A DNA stretch of 64,000 nucleotides from Pseudoalteromonas byunsanensis (GCF_001854475.1 NZ_MNAN01000031.1:206105-270104), one strand, 5' to 3'; counted from the first letter of the stretch, positions 31,692-42,448 are shown. Notes: generated from the sequence alone by a model not told the origin. A program made the numbers and translations.

Positions 31692-31740
31692 AGTCAATCA
31701 CTTTAGCATGAGCTAAACTGGCGAATAACACAATGTGTGT

Positions 31741-33117
31741 TTATATCTTGGTCGGTTTTGGCTTAAAGCGACGGCGTTTTGGTTTGGCATTAGTTGGATT
31801 GTCAATCGCTGAACGAACTCTTTGTTGCTGTGCCTTACCTGCGCTATTCGGTTTACTTTTTTTCGTAGCAGGATTTTGTTGACGCTTGTTAGCATCCACA
31901 GGCTGATGTTCCTGATGTGGCTTTGCCTTTTTAGGCTTTTTAGCTTTAACCGGACGTGTATCCAGTGCTTTTTCTGGCACTGGGTGAGTTGGTTCAAACC
32001 CAGGTTCCTGTGCACGAGGGATCAACGCACCAATAAAACGCTCTATACCATATAAATCAGCAGCATCATCCAAAGTAGCAAAGGAGACTGCTACACCATC
32101 GCTACCCGCTCTTCCTGTGCGGCCAATACGGTGTACATAATCTTCATAAATATTAGGTAAATCATAGTTCACAACGTGAGGGAGCTCAGCAATATCTAAA
32201 CCACGCGCCACAATATCCGTTGCCACAAGAACTGTGATCTCACCAGTTTTAAAGCCATTTAATGCCTTTACTCGCGCCGCCTGAGATTTGTTACCATGTA
32301 TTGCAGCACCAGTGATCTTATCTCGCTCTAACTGTGTCACCAAACGGTTGGCGCCATGCTTGGTACGACAAAATACCAACACCTGCTGCCAATTTTTACT
32401 ACGGATCAAATGACTCAGTAATTTCGTTTTCTGAGCCTTATCGATGCCGTACACAAACTGTGTAACAGTCTTCGATGCAGCGTTTTTAGGCGTAACCGAA
32501 ATCTCAATAGGATCAATAATTAAACCTTTCGCCAGCGCCTGTATTGGCTCTGAGAAAGTGGCAGAAAACAGTAAGTTTTGGCGCGTCTTTGGCAGATACT
32601 TGATAATCTTTTTAATATCATGGATGAACCCCATATCGAGCATACGGTCTGCTTCATCCAACACCAAAGTGCGTAATTGATTAAATTTAACCGCATTTTG
32701 GTTGTATAAATCTAACAGTCGCCCTGGTGTGGCAATTAAAATATCAACCCCTTTTCGCAGTTGCATCATTTGCGGATTGATCTTAACGCCCCCATAAACG
32801 ACAGCGGAGCGCAATCGCGTCCCCTGACTATATGCCTCTACGTTCTCAGCAATTTGTAACGCAAGCTCACGCGTAGGAGCTAACACCAACGCCAAAGCTT
32901 GATTGGCATGAGGGCGCGGCTGATGTAATAGCTGTTCAATAATCGGAAGGGTGAAGGCAGCTGTTTTACCAGTCCCCGTTTGCGCCGCAGCCATAACATC
33001 TTTTCCAGATAATACAGCAGGGATCCCCTGAGCCTGAATTGGTGTTGGTGTGGTATAGCCTTTTTCGGTAATGCAGTGAACAATTTCGGGAGATAAACCC
33101 AAGTCAGAAAATGTCAT
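31741..33117 (-). CDS. rhlE: DEAD-box ATP-dependent RNA helicase RhlE
   Basis: The 458-residue protein has the complete DEAD-box core: Q motif ([11 protein letters not shown]), motif [10 protein letters not shown] near residue 45, motif II DEAD near residue 153, SAT, and [10 protein letters not shown] near residue 330. The C-terminal 80 residues are a Lys/Pro-rich basic tail that probably binds RNA. RhlE helicases remodel RNA in ribosome assembly and decay. The opening [21 protein letters not shown] is typical for RhlE. Confidence 0.9.
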   Translation of the reverse strand: MTFSDLGLSPEIVHCITEKGYTTPTPIQAQGIPAVLSGKDVMAAAQTGTGKTAAFTLPIIEQLLHQPRPHANQALALVLAPTRELALQIAENVEAYSQGTRLRSAVVYGGVKINPQMMQLRKGVDILIATPGRLLDLYNQNAVKFNQLRTLVLDEADRMLDMGFIHDIKKIIKYLPKTRQNLLFSATFSEPIQALAKGLIIDPIEISVTPKNAASKTVTQFVYGIDKAQKTKLLSHLIRSKNWQQVLVFCRTKHGANRLVTQLERDKITGAAIHGNKSQAARVKALNGFKTGEITVLVATDIVARGLDIAELPHVVNYDLPNIYEDYVHRIGRTGRAGSDGVAVSFATLDDAADLYGIERFIGALIPRAQEPGFEPTHPVPEKALDTRPVKAKKPKKAKPHQEHQPVDANKRQQNPATKKSKPNSAGKAQQQRVRSAIDNPTNAKPKRRRFKPKPTKI

Positions 33118-33440
33118 TTAAACTCTCATGTGTTGGGGCTTATCTTCAACAATTAAGATAGGATTACAACAGTGGCATAAGCCCGAGTGAATGAACGCGC
33201 TTAACGTACCTTTACTCAGCCAACTGTACTTACTTAAGCCAATAAAAGCTTCATCAACTCATGAGTAAGAAATCAAGTATAACAGATACCAACTGTTTAC
33301 CCACCATTGTAGAGCGTATATCAACACATTATGCTCAAAACCTCACACCTTATAACTAAATCACAATTGATTAACATGTACCTAGGTTATATGCTGAAAT
33401 TTGCTTTGAGCAAAATTAATACAACTGTAAAGGAAAAATC
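33118..33440. other. Intergenic region between rhlE and the chitinase
   Basis: The 323-bp divergent region has no ORF worth calling. A small palindrome TTTGCT-TTG-AGCAAA at 33400-33414 lies about 27 bp before the chitinase ATG and could be an operator. Nothing else was recognised. Confidence 0.3.
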
Positions 33441-35984
33441 ATGAACCTAAACAAAAGAAAGATGCTGCATGTATTGCTGGGCTTATCCGCCCTACCATTA
33501 CATGTTTTTGCTTACAACTGTGATGGTCTAAGTACTTGGTCAACGAGCGAAGTTTATGTAAAAGGTGATCTTGTCAGACAACAAAATACTGCATTTGAAG
33601 CTCAGTGGTGGACAAGATCTGAATCACCTATAAACAATTCAACTCCTTATTCCGTTTGGAAATCACTCGGTCAATGTAGCGCTAATCAAACCCCCAATAT
33701 CACGTTAACCAGCCCTACTGACGGCACTACTTTACCTGTAAATGACAGCGCTGTTTTTAGTGCTCAAGCAAGTGATAACGATGGACACGTGGTGCAAGTG
33801 GAATTCTTCATTAACGATCAATCCATTGGCGTTGATAGTGACGAGCCGTATCAAATCAACTGGCAGACCGTTGTAGGTGAATATCAAGTAAGCGCAGTGG
33901 TAACTGATGATCAGGGCGCTACGAAAAGGAGTGACACCGCCGTGCTATTCGTGCGAGACGGGATGCCAAACTTGCCGCCAACGATTGAGTTACTTACCCC
34001 AGCAAACAACAGTCAATACAAAACAGGTGAGGTCATTAAGATCAGTGCTGATGCACAAGATAGAGATGGCCAAATCAAAGAAGTCAGCTTTTGGCTAAAT
34101 AACACTTTATTGGCCAAAGATACGGATGCACCTTATGAACACGAATGGGTAGCTGGTGTTGGTGAACAACAAATTAAAGTGATTGCTACGGATGATTTAG
34201 ATGCCACAGCAAGTGCGCAAGCCATGATCACAGTCACCGGCTCTAGCTCTGGTGGCTGCGCTAACATTCCAGCGTATCAAGCTGGCGGTCCATATAGTGC
34301 TGGTGACTTTGTATCTCATAACAACCATAAATATCGCTGCGATATCGGCCCTTGGTGTAGCTCAACCGCGTTGTGGGCTTATGAGCCAGGAGTGGGCCAA
34401 CACTGGCAGGAAGCTTGGACCGACCAAGGCATTTGTGCCATCAGACCAGAGGTTAGTTTCATCAGCCCTGCACCAAATAGCACGTTATTACAGGGCAACC
34501 AATATGAAATCAGCGTAAGCGCTAACGATGCCGATGGTCAAGTAGAACAGGTTGATATTTATGCCAACAATACCCTGCTTGCAAGCCTAACCCAAGCCCC
34601 TTACAACATAAATTGGCAAGCCCAACAACTAGGCACAATATCACTTAAAGCCTTGGCTATCGATAATGAAGGCCATCAAAGCACAAGTGAACAGATAGTC
34701 AGTGTGACTGATCAACCACTCGTTGCGAATATCTCCGCCCCAACTGCTGGAGCACAGTTAACCTTAGGCAATACGGTTGAGCTTAAAGCCAGTGCCTCAG
34801 CTTTACTTGGAGAAGTAACCCAAGTGAGCTTCTTAGTTGATGGCGTTGTTGTTGCAACCGATTCCACCACACCTTATTCTGCACCATACACTCCTGCGAG
34901 TTTAGGCAATAAAACCATTGTTGCGCTCGCAAAAGACAGTTTGGGTAACGAAGCCAGCAGTGAAGGTGTCAGCATTAAAGTGATCGAAAAGCCACTGGGC
35001 AAAACGCACAAACTCATCGGCTATTGGCACAACTTTGTTAATCCCGCTGGCTGTCCATTACCGCTTAACCAAATGTCTGATGCTTGGGATATCATAGACA
35101 TTGCTTTTGCTGATAATGATAGAAATTCAAATGGCACAGTACACTTCAACCTGTTTGAAAAAGATATTCACTCGAATTGTCCGCCAATAGATCCTCTGCA
35201 ATTCAAGCAAGATATGCGCAACCTGCAAGCTCAAGGAAAGGTATTTGTGTTAAGTCTGGGTGGCGCAGAAGGTACTATTACTCTCAATACCGACACCGAT
35301 GAAGCAAACTTTATTGCCAGCCTCACAGCGATTATTAATGAATGGGGCTTTGACGGATTAGACATTGACCTAGAAAGCGGCTCGAACCTAGTCCATGGCT
35401 CGCAAATTCAGGCTCGCTTACCCAGAGCCCTAAAGCAGATCGAGCAAAATATTGGTGGCGATATGGTGTTAACCATGGCACCCGAACACCCTTATGTGCA
35501 CGGAGGAATGATTGCCTACTCTGGTATTTGGGGAGCTTACATTCCACTGATCAATGAACTTCGCGACACGCTAGATCTGTTGCATGTACAGCTATACAAC
35601 AATGGCGGTTTACCAAATCCGTATGAACCAGGCAGTGCTCCTGAGGGGTCAATCAACATGATGGTCGCACATGCGAAGATGCTGGTAGAAGGGTTTGAGT
35701 TAGCCAATGGTACACGCTTTATGCCTCTGCGTGATGATCAAGTAGCGATTGGTTTACCTTCAGGCCCAAAATCAGCAAATTCAGGTCAAGCTCCCATAGC
35801 GAATATTACCGCCGCATTGGATTGCTTAATAAAAGGAGTCAGCTGTTCAAGTATCGTACCGAGTAAACTCTATCCAAACTTTGGTGGGGTGATGACCTGG
35901 TCTATCAACTGGGATAAATACGATGGCTATAATTTCTCAAAACCCATTGGCGATAAGTTAACCCAGCTAAATCAAGAACAGTAA
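33441..35984 (+). CDS. Secreted GH18 chitinase with chitin-binding and Ig-like domains
   Basis: This 847-residue protein has a signal peptide (about residues 1-24, ending HVFA). Order of domains: a CBM5/12-like chitin-binding module (about 25-80), two Ig-like repeats with the pattern 'DNDGHVVQVEFFIND' (about 85-270), and a second CBM5/12-like module rich in Trp and Cys (about 273-335). Two more Ig-like repeats (about 340-520) lead into a GH18 catalytic domain from about 525. The GH18 motif DGLDIDLE (DxxDxDxE) is intact near residue 635-642, with the Glu as the catalytic acid. It hydrolyses chitin outside the cell. An AAAGGA ribosome-binding site precedes the ATG. Confidence 0.93.
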   Translation: MNLNKRKMLHVLLGLSALPLHVFAYNCDGLSTWSTSEVYVKGDLVRQQNTAFEAQWWTRSESPINNSTPYSVWKSLGQCSANQTPNITLTSPTDGTTLPVNDSAVFSAQASDNDGHVVQVEFFINDQSIGVDSDEPYQINWQTVVGEYQVSAVVTDDQGATKRSDTAVLFVRDGMPNLPPTIELLTPANNSQYKTGEVIKISADAQDRDGQIKEVSFWLNNTLLAKDTDAPYEHEWVAGVGEQQIKVIATDDLDATASAQAMITVTGSSSGGCANIPAYQAGGPYSAGDFVSHNNHKYRCDIGPWCSSTALWAYEPGVGQHWQEAWTDQGICAIRPEVSFISPAPNSTLLQGNQYEISVSANDADGQVEQVDIYANNTLLASLTQAPYNINWQAQQLGTISLKALAIDNEGHQSTSEQIVSVTDQPLVANISAPTAGAQLTLGNTVELKASASALLGEVTQVSFLVDGVVVATDSTTPYSAPYTPASLGNKTIVALAKDSLGNEASSEGVSIKVIEKPLGKTHKLIGYWHNFVNPAGCPLPLNQMSDAWDIIDIAFADNDRNSNGTVHFNLFEKDIHSNCPPIDPLQFKQDMRNLQAQGKVFVLSLGGAEGTITLNTDTDEANFIASLTAIINEWGFDGLDIDLESGSNLVHGSQIQARLPRALKQIEQNIGGDMVLTMAPEHPYVHGGMIAYSGIWGAYIPLINELRDTLDLLHVQLYNNGGLPNPYEPGSAPEGSINMMVAHAKMLVEGFELANGTRFMPLRDDQVAIGLPSGPKSANSGQAPIANITAALDCLIKGVSCSSIVPSKLYPNFGGVMTWSINWDKYDGYNFSKPIGDKLTQLNQEQ

Positions 35985-36432
35985 GCGCTTCTCAAGCATG
36001 TTCTTAAAATAATACAAGTGCATATTAGAGTAACTTTTTGGCTCTAATATGCCTTGCTTAATAAACTACATATTCACGCCCAATGTGTCCATATAAGCCC
36101 TGCGAACCTATAGCTATCTGTGGATTAGTCGGCGGAGCACTTAACCGCGAGTATTTTTATTCAGCTCGGTAACTATTTTCTAATCCCAAACTTAAGCCAG
36201 CAACGGTGCAATGCTGTAACTCACAGTGCCCGTTGGATTACTGAGTTTGACCGGAGAATGAACAATATGAATTTCACAATACTTGTCTTTGCCTAAACGC
36301 TGTCTATGACGGACTACGTTGGCTAGTTAATTCAAAGGATGACAAAAAATAAAGTCACGAAATCATTATTTTCTGGTAAATATCACGCCGATTACGCAGA
36401 CAATATAGGCAACACCCAGCCATCTAAATAAA
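35985..36432. other. Intergenic region between the chitinase and the hybrid two-component gene
   Basis: It contains the chitinase-side hairpin at 36020-36052. A 44-codon open stretch on the minus strand (36192-36326) looks protein-like (ending PLLA) but has no start codon and may be the tail of a lost gene. Nothing else stands out. Confidence 0.35.
36020..36052. terminator. Hairpin downstream of the chitinase
   Basis: A perfect 11-bp stem GCATATTAGAG / CTCTAATATGC with an 11-nt loop lies about 35 bp after the chitinase stop. There is no long T-run, so it may be a weak terminator or an mRNA-stabilising hairpin. Confidence 0.5.
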
Positions 36433-39400
36433 CTAATTGTCGAGTTGTTGCTTTTTCATCTCAAGCATTTCTTTTTCATATATTTTTGCGCTCTTACCAA
36501 ACTCTAGCTTAAAGCAATGGCTAAAGTATGTCACAGATGCAAATCCGACATCCTCAGCAATTTGTTGTATTTGCTTACCTTTACCTAGTAAAGTGAGCGC
36601 TTTATGTAAACGATATTTTCTCAAATATTCAGTGAAGTTGTGATCAAGTAATGCTGACAACTTTCTATTTAGCTGTCGCTCACTCATCGCCAATAGTTCG
36701 GCTGCTTGACTTCGATTAAATGCCTCGTGCTGATAGTTATGCTCTATAATTTTTGCAAATCTATCTATGAACTTACTGTCTCTTTGGCCAATTTCTACAG
36801 AAGCCTTTCCTGCGGAAAAGTTCAGGTCTAGTAAGTTCTTGGCAAACTTCTTTTTCAGCTTGTCTCGTATCGACAATAAACGGGTTAAACGAGTGTTTAG
36901 CTCCTGATGATGGAAAGGTTTAGGAATGTAATCATCGACATTTCGTTTCCAGCCCTCAATTCTACTTTGCATATCTCCTTTGGCTGTCAGCATTATGATA
37001 GGTATATGACTAGTTACTTCGCTTTCTCGTAGCTTTTCAACCGTGGTGTAGCCGTCTATATCTGGCATCATGACATCACACAGAATCAGATCCGGTACTA
37101 TTTCAGTGGCTACTTCTAGTCCTTTTTTACCACCTTGCGCTAACAAGCATGAAAACTCACTACTGAGTACGCTTTCAAGGTAATTCAACATTTCGATATT
37201 ATCATCAATGACTAACACGATTTTGCGGTCTGAATTGGCGGTTCCAGTAACATACTCACTATATGCATCACTTTTATTAACGAGTAAAGGCACACTATCG
37301 GATGTGTGTGGTACAGAATAAAACCGGCTATTTGATGACGTACTAATGACCGTTTCAGTAGGAAACTTTAAGATGAAAGAAGCGCCTTTGCCAGGCTCAC
37401 TTTCAATTATTATAGAGCCACCATTTGCATGTATAAGCTCTTTGACGAGCGCCAAACCAATACCTGTGCCCACCTCATAATCAACATGCTGATCATTAAC
37501 TCGCATAAAGGGTTCAAAGACTAATGCTTGATCTTTGAGAGAAATACCCATACCTGTATCTGATACGATCATCTCTATTCCATCATGAGTCAAACGTGTT
37601 TCAATCGTTATCTTGCCGCCCGCCGGCGTATATTTTGTGGCATTAGAGATTAGGTTAAGCATTATTTTATCGAGTGAGTCACGAACGAGCTCCAGTTCAC
37701 CATCAAAGGTCGATTTATATTCAAGAGACTGTGACTTTTCTTCGATTGTAGACTGAAAAGAAGCAATGATAATTACAATGCTCTGGTTAAGGTCATAGTG
37801 CTGTTTTTCGACCTGGCTAGGCGAGTCTATTTTGGCCAACTCCAGTAGTTGTTCAACCATATAAAGTAGCCTTTGTGCATTTTTTTTGACTAACGAAATT
37901 TGCGTTCTAACATTCGAGTCGGTAAGGGTGTCTTGCAATTTTTCTATTGGTCCGAGTATTAGTGTCAGCGGTGTTCTAAATTCGTGAGATACGTTAGCAA
38001 ACAGCTGCTTTTTGGTATTAAACAGTGCTTCTATCGTTTGGTTTCGCTCTTCTAATTCAGCGGTTCTTTCACGAATACCAGCTTCAAGTGCTTTGGTTCG
38101 TATAGTCAAAACTTTCGTTCGAATATGAATCGTGCCGTATAAAATCAATAACAAAAGCAACACGTAGATCGCATAGGCTTGCCAAGTCTTCCATATGGGT
38201 GGTGTAATTTGGATAACGAGAGGCTGACTTACGCTGACAAGCTGACCTTGTAGATTTTCAGACTTAGCCTGAAATATATAACGCCCTTCAGGTAGTGTTG
38301 TGTAGGTTGCAACATTATTACGTCCTGTGGTGTACACCCAATCTTCATCAAGCCCCTCTAGTCTATAAGCATGTTTGAGCGACGCATCCATGTAATTTAA
38401 GTTGTTAAATGAAAAGGAAAAAAAGTAGTCTTCATGTGACAGTGTCAGCCTCTCCGTCGCATGAATTGCTGTATCTAAAGGGGATGATGGGTCTTGGTTT
38501 TTCAATGCCACAGCTTGATTTTTGATTTTAAAATCAGTTAAGACTGTGGGAGTGTCTAACGACGTTGCAGATAAGGCTTTCGGATGTATTTTAACAATGC
38601 TATTTATCGCCGCAAATAATAGCCCAGAATCTTCAGTAAAGACCGATGAGGATCGCATAAAGGTCTCTACGTTCAAGCCATCACTAGAGGTAAATACTTC
38701 TGTTGTGTGATCGGTTTTAGAGTACCGGATAAGGTTACGTTGTGAGCTGAACCACAAGTTATCATCAGCATCTTCTGAAATACTTTGAAATTCTCTATTA
38801 CTTATGTGCGTAGGCAGTTGCACAAAACTAAGTTTTTTTGTTTTATATGAGTACTTTAGTAAGCCAACTTCAAAAATACTGAACCATACATCGCCTTGGC
38901 TGTCTTTAAAATGAGAGTTAATTCTGCCAATTCCTGAGACATTGTTGGATGGGTCTACTCGGGTATAGAGCCTGGTATGGGGCTGATAACGGAAAATACC
39001 ATCATTTGTCCCTAATAGTAGCGAGCCATCATTCAATGCTGACAAACTAATTACATCGATATCAGTGACGTGAGGTTCAAACTGTCCGTTCTTCTCATCA
39101 TATTTAAGTAGCTGACCACTCTTACCGGGGATGTGCGCTGCGTATGTACCAACCCATAGCTCACCATCAATATCCTTTTCGATTCCAAGCACCACTCCGC
39201 CCTGTAATCCCTTACCAGTCCCGGGTTTAAAGTGAGTGTACGTGTTGTTATTAGGTTCATACTTAATCAGGTCATTTCCCCTGAAAAACGACAGCCAAAT
39301 GTTATTTTTACCATCAATGATTAGATTTGATATCTCATCGGGTGCACTAAAAACAGTCTTTGCTTCAGAGGTTAAGTGTGTATTTGTCACCAGTAATTCA

Positions 39401-40524
39401 TTATTACAACTGAACCAAAGTTCATCACGGATACGCAGCGATAGCCCCCTGATATAACATAGCTCATTAAGTGAGTGCTCAAGGTGTGTAAAAGATAGGC
39501 TTGAAAACCTTAATTGATAGATGGCGTCATTTGAAGCGAACCACATATTACCGTTTTGGTCCTCAAAGCTATCGTAAACTTGCAATTGGTTGAGAGATTT
39601 ATCTGTGGAGAGCTTTGCACTCATAACGCTCGCGACCTTTGATTTCGGGTCAATTTTATATAGATCCTGTTCCCAGGTCCCTGCCCATATCTCTGCGCTC
39701 TTATTCACGTTTAAACTACTAATGGATTTTTTCTCAATCCCCTTCACGCTGATAAAAGACTGCTTTTGTTCGTCAAAGTACTGGATGCCATTAAATGTAC
39801 CTATCCAGATCGTTCCGTTTTGATCTTCAACGACATGAGTTACATTTGAGCTGTTTATCTGATTGGCCGTGTTATTTATCCCACTATAATGATGCATGAG
39901 GTTATTCTTAGATTCCCACATGTATAACCCGCTACCAAACGTCGTGATCCATAATCTAGATTTGCTGTCCATTAGTACATTTTTACTATTAAGGTCGCGT
40001 GGTAACTTTTCTTCTAATATTGGGTTAACCACGATGGTTTCCGTTATCAGATCTAATTGAGCTATCCCTTCAGAGGTAGCTATCCATAAAACACTTCCGG
40101 AGATGGTTAATTGGGCCAATGAATTGGTGGGTAGTCGCTTAGAAAGATCAACAGAGTTTTGGGTATACCTCTTTATCTCCTGAGTCTCTAAATTAAGCTT
40201 GTACAATCCATGTTCTAAAGTGGTTATCCACATTGCTTTGTTATAAAACTTAATGTCAAAAACATCAGGAGTTTGCGGTAGTGGGTGATGTAAAAAGTGT
40301 GTGCCATCATACCTAAATAACCCTGCGGCAGAAGTAAACCAAATAAAGCCTGAATTATCCTGTTCAATGTTTCTCACATTTCCAAAAACTAAGCTTTCTG
40401 TAGGCTGTATTTTATGAAACAACGGGCCCGAAACTTCAAACTGCGTGCTTGGTTCTGACGCAAATACATAGCTTGATTGGACAAGGCAGCATATTAGGAC
40501 AAAAGCGATATGGGCAATATTCAT
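36433..40524 (-). CDS. Hybrid two-component system protein (beta-propeller sensor, kinase, receiver, AraC HTH)
   Basis: This 1363-residue protein is a whole signalling pathway in one chain. I choose the ATG at 40524, with GGAG upstream and an immediate signal peptide. The periplasmic part has many two-component-regulator propeller repeats (for example 'DNSGFIWFTSAAGLFRYDG') and a Y_Y_Y domain, then a TM helix near residues 778-800. The cytoplasmic part has HisKA (SHEFRTPL, His near residue 845), HATPase (NLISNATKYTP), a receiver (CDVMMPDIDG, Asp near residue 1150) and an AraC-type HTH at about residues 1270-1360. This architecture is typical of Bacteroidetes polysaccharide regulators. A chitinase lies next door, but the ligand is unknown. 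Confidence 0.9.
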   Translation of the reverse strand: MNIAHIAFVLICCLVQSSYVFASEPSTQFEVSGPLFHKIQPTESLVFGNVRNIEQDNSGFIWFTSAAGLFRYDGTHFLHHPLPQTPDVFDIKFYNKAMWITTLEHGLYKLNLETQEIKRYTQNSVDLSKRLPTNSLAQLTISGSVLWIATSEGIAQLDLITETIVVNPILEEKLPRDLNSKNVLMDSKSRLWITTFGSGLYMWESKNNLMHHYSGINNTANQINSSNVTHVVEDQNGTIWIGTFNGIQYFDEQKQSFISVKGIEKKSISSLNVNKSAEIWAGTWEQDLYKIDPKSKVASVMSAKLSTDKSLNQLQVYDSFEDQNGNMWFASNDAIYQLRFSSLSFTHLEHSLNELCYIRGLSLRIRDELWFSCNNELLVTNTHLTSEAKTVFSAPDEISNLIIDGKNNIWLSFFRGNDLIKYEPNNNTYTHFKPGTGKGLQGGVVLGIEKDIDGELWVGTYAAHIPGKSGQLLKYDEKNGQFEPHVTDIDVISLSALNDGSLLLGTNDGIFRYQPHTRLYTRVDPSNNVSGIGRINSHFKDSQGDVWFSIFEVGLLKYSYKTKKLSFVQLPTHISNREFQSISEDADDNLWFSSQRNLIRYSKTDHTTEVFTSSDGLNVETFMRSSSVFTEDSGLLFAAINSIVKIHPKALSATSLDTPTVLTDFKIKNQAVALKNQDPSSPLDTAIHATERLTLSHEDYFFSFSFNNLNYMDASLKHAYRLEGLDEDWVYTTGRNNVATYTTLPEGRYIFQAKSENLQGQLVSVSQPLVIQITPPIWKTWQAYAIYVLLLLLILYGTIHIRTKVLTIRTKALEAGIRERTAELEERNQTIEALFNTKKQLFANVSHEFRTPLTLILGPIEKLQDTLTDSNVRTQISLVKKNAQRLLYMVEQLLELAKIDSPSQVEKQHYDLNQSIVIIIASFQSTIEEKSQSLEYKSTFDGELELVRDSLDKIMLNLISNATKYTPAGGKITIETRLTHDGIEMIVSDTGMGISLKDQALVFEPFMRVNDQHVDYEVGTGIGLALVKELIHANGGSIIIESEPGKGASFILKFPTETVISTSSNSRFYSVPHTSDSVPLLVNKSDAYSEYVTGTANSDRKIVLVIDDNIEMLNYLESVLSSEFSCLLAQGGKKGLEVATEIVPDLILCDVMMPDIDGYTTVEKLRESEVTSHIPIIMLTAKGDMQSRIEGWKRNVDDYIPKPFHHQELNTRLTRLLSIRDKLKKKFAKNLLDLNFSAGKASVEIGQRDSKFIDRFAKIIEHNYQHEAFNRSQAAELLAMSERQLNRKLSALLDHNFTEYLRKYRLHKALTLLGKGKQIQQIAEDVGFASVTYFSHCFKLEFGKSAKIYEKEMLEMKKQQLDN

Positions 40525-40853
40525 GGACTCCACACTTAATTTTACTTGAATATGTACAATTTGCTCCTTGAGCCTAAGCACGGTTCAAATACAGCATTCA
40601 TTATAAAAAACACAACAAAAGCAACATATTGACACTTTATCTACCTGTATACTTTTGATATATAAGCTTTTATATTTAATGTCCCGATATTGTAACTCAT
40701 TGTCCTTCTTTTTTTAACAGCTGCTTAGAAAAGCCTTTAATCTGTGCACAAATCTGATTCGAGAAGTCGCTGCTCGCTAGTGTTGCTAAAAGAGCACGAA
40801 CTAATTGAATGCAATTTTTGTAAACATTAAAAATGAAAAAAGGTAAAGATAAA
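40525..40853. other. Divergent promoter region of the hybrid regulator and the secreted protein
   Basis: The roughly 330-bp AT-rich gap must hold both promoters. No clear operator or RNA structure was recognised. Confidence 0.3.
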
Positions 40854-41552
40854 ATGACCAGCTCAACAACTTCTAATAATAAAAAATCAATACTGTCAAA
40901 AAGTGCCTTGTTAGGTATAAGTGCTCAGTGTTTATTACTTACAACAGCAGCAAATGCAGGTAACAATCCCGTCAATTGTAAAAATGTACAAGTGTCAGAA
41001 ACGAAAATATATGCAGGCCAAGCGTCGTGTCCTGCTTACCATCACTACACTCGATATGACCAAAATAGAAAGTCTCAACGTCACACATATTCTGAGGTTT
41101 TAAGCCAATACGTCCCAGAAACAACTCGACAATGGACGACCTTGTCAGGTATGGCAACTATTAATTCTAATACATGGATGCTAAGAGAGTATACGTATCG
41201 AACAGGTATCTCGTGTAACGCAGAAGTTCCCTATTCACATACTGAGCCGACAATGGAACTACAGTGTGAATATACGCCTGTTGCCGGTGTGAGAGTTATC
41301 CGTGATGAAGGAACAACCGAAACTTATGTAAAAGCACATGGTGTTGATAGTGACGGACATATTGTGAAAGCAGAGCTTTGGGTCAATGGCGTAAAGCAAT
41401 CGGGTGATTCATTGAGTTTATATGGCAACTCAGGGGATTCTTTCCAAGTAAGGGGACGAGTGACTGATAATGATGGCCATACCGATGAAATATCTAAAAC
41501 TGTGACATTAATTAAAAGCCCACCAAGAATGTGTGGTAACGAGCCTTGTTAA
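40854..41552 (+). CDS. Secreted Cys-containing protein with a C-terminal Ig-like domain, unknown function
   Basis: I do not recognise the N-terminal domain. From the ATG at 40854 (232 residues; an ATG at 40833 is an in-frame alternative) there is a signal peptide ending TAANA. A roughly 100-residue domain with four Cys and several Tyr and Trp follows, then an Ig-like repeat ('VDSDGHIVKAELWVNGV') like those in the neighbouring chitinase. The C-terminus RMCGNEPC has two Cys. AAAAAAGG precedes the start. It is divergent from the hybrid two-component gene and may be one of its targets; that is inference. Confidence 0.6.
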   Translation: MTSSTTSNNKKSILSKSALLGISAQCLLLTTAANAGNNPVNCKNVQVSETKIYAGQASCPAYHHYTRYDQNRKSQRHTYSEVLSQYVPETTRQWTTLSGMATINSNTWMLREYTYRTGISCNAEVPYSHTEPTMELQCEYTPVAGVRVIRDEGTTETYVKAHGVDSDGHIVKAELWVNGVKQSGDSLSLYGNSGDSFQVRGRVTDNDGHTDEISKTVTLIKSPPRMCGNEPC

Positions 41553-41991
41553 TTTAAAATCTCTTACAAACATATGGACATGTTAGACACTTAGATTCAC
41601 GCGTTTAAGTATTGAGGTTAGAGCGGTCGAGTTATATACGAGACCGCTCATTTGACGATAAATTTATTGATTCAGTTACATTTATAACCCATTGCCTATC
41701 CGACATGGCCTAAACCACAATCATCCCATGCTCCTGTTTTAACACTGAATATACATCCCTCCTAAATCCACTAGCACGAGCCTACCTTGTAACCTGCCAA
41801 TATTGATTGAGACTACATCCCTCTTATGCTTTAAAGGCTAGATTACAAGCTTGCCAAAGAGGTAGACCAAAATTCAACGAATGGTTTCACAGTCAGAAAA
41901 AGCTTGCTTAACTCAAAGTGAGTACTGCTACCAACTTCACATACTGTTCAAAAGTCCTTACAATATCTAGCTACGTTTACTTGAGAACACG
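41553..41991. other. Intergenic region with a hairpin
   Basis: The hairpin at 41621-41649 has an 8-bp stem GAGCGGTC / GACCGCTC and a 13-nt loop, and may terminate the upstream gene. The remaining sequence to 41991 shows no ORF, riboswitch or repeat that I can recognise. Confidence 0.4.
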
Positions 41992-42366
41992 ATGTACAAG
42001 CCATTGTTAAAATTAATAATAATAATGATTATGCTGACTACCTTTATAGGGCAATCAATGGCTCACCCATCTATGATATTAGACAATGATAGCTTGGTTT
42101 CGAACACCTCTGAGCATCAACAAGCATTGGCCACCTCAGGCGATGAACAAATTGCATCGCAAAGTTCGGATGATTGTTGTGAGATTGAGTGTTGTGAAGA
42201 TGACTGTATTTGCCCAGCAAACACCTGTATTACTTTTCTCTATATTGAAAACCCTGTAATGCATTCTAATTTAGTGAATTTAACTGAGCCTGTGCTACCA
42301 GCAAATTCAACCGCTACACGGGCATTTGCCACTTCCTTATACCGCCCTCCTATTTTTACCGTATAG
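41992..42366 (+). CDS. Small secreted Cys-rich protein upstream of a TonB-dependent receptor
   Basis: The 124-residue protein has an N-terminal signal peptide (ending SMA-HPS). In the middle is a dense acidic Cys cluster CCEIECCEDDCICPANTC (residues about 62-79) that could bind a metal. I do not know the family with certainty; small Cys-rich proteins of this kind often accompany metal-related TonB receptors. It lies 82 bp before the receptor gene and may share a transcript with it. Confidence 0.6.
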   Translation: MYKPLLKLIIIMIMLTTFIGQSMAHPSMILDNDSLVSNTSEHQQALATSGDEQIASQSSDDCCEIECCEDDCICPANTCITFLYIENPVMHSNLVNLTEPVLPANSTATRAFATSLYRPPIFTV

Positions 42367-42448
42367 CATCACTAAACAAGAAACATACCTATTTACTTAT
42401 AGGCGATTGCGCATATGACGCAATTGCTAATGCAGCTTGAGGCATAAA

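Noticed and set aside
33400..33414. TTTGCT-TTG-AGCAAA palindrome as a known chitin-regulon operator
   Set aside because: It does not match any operator I know, such as the NagR or NagC sites. It is kept only as a note in the intergenic entry.
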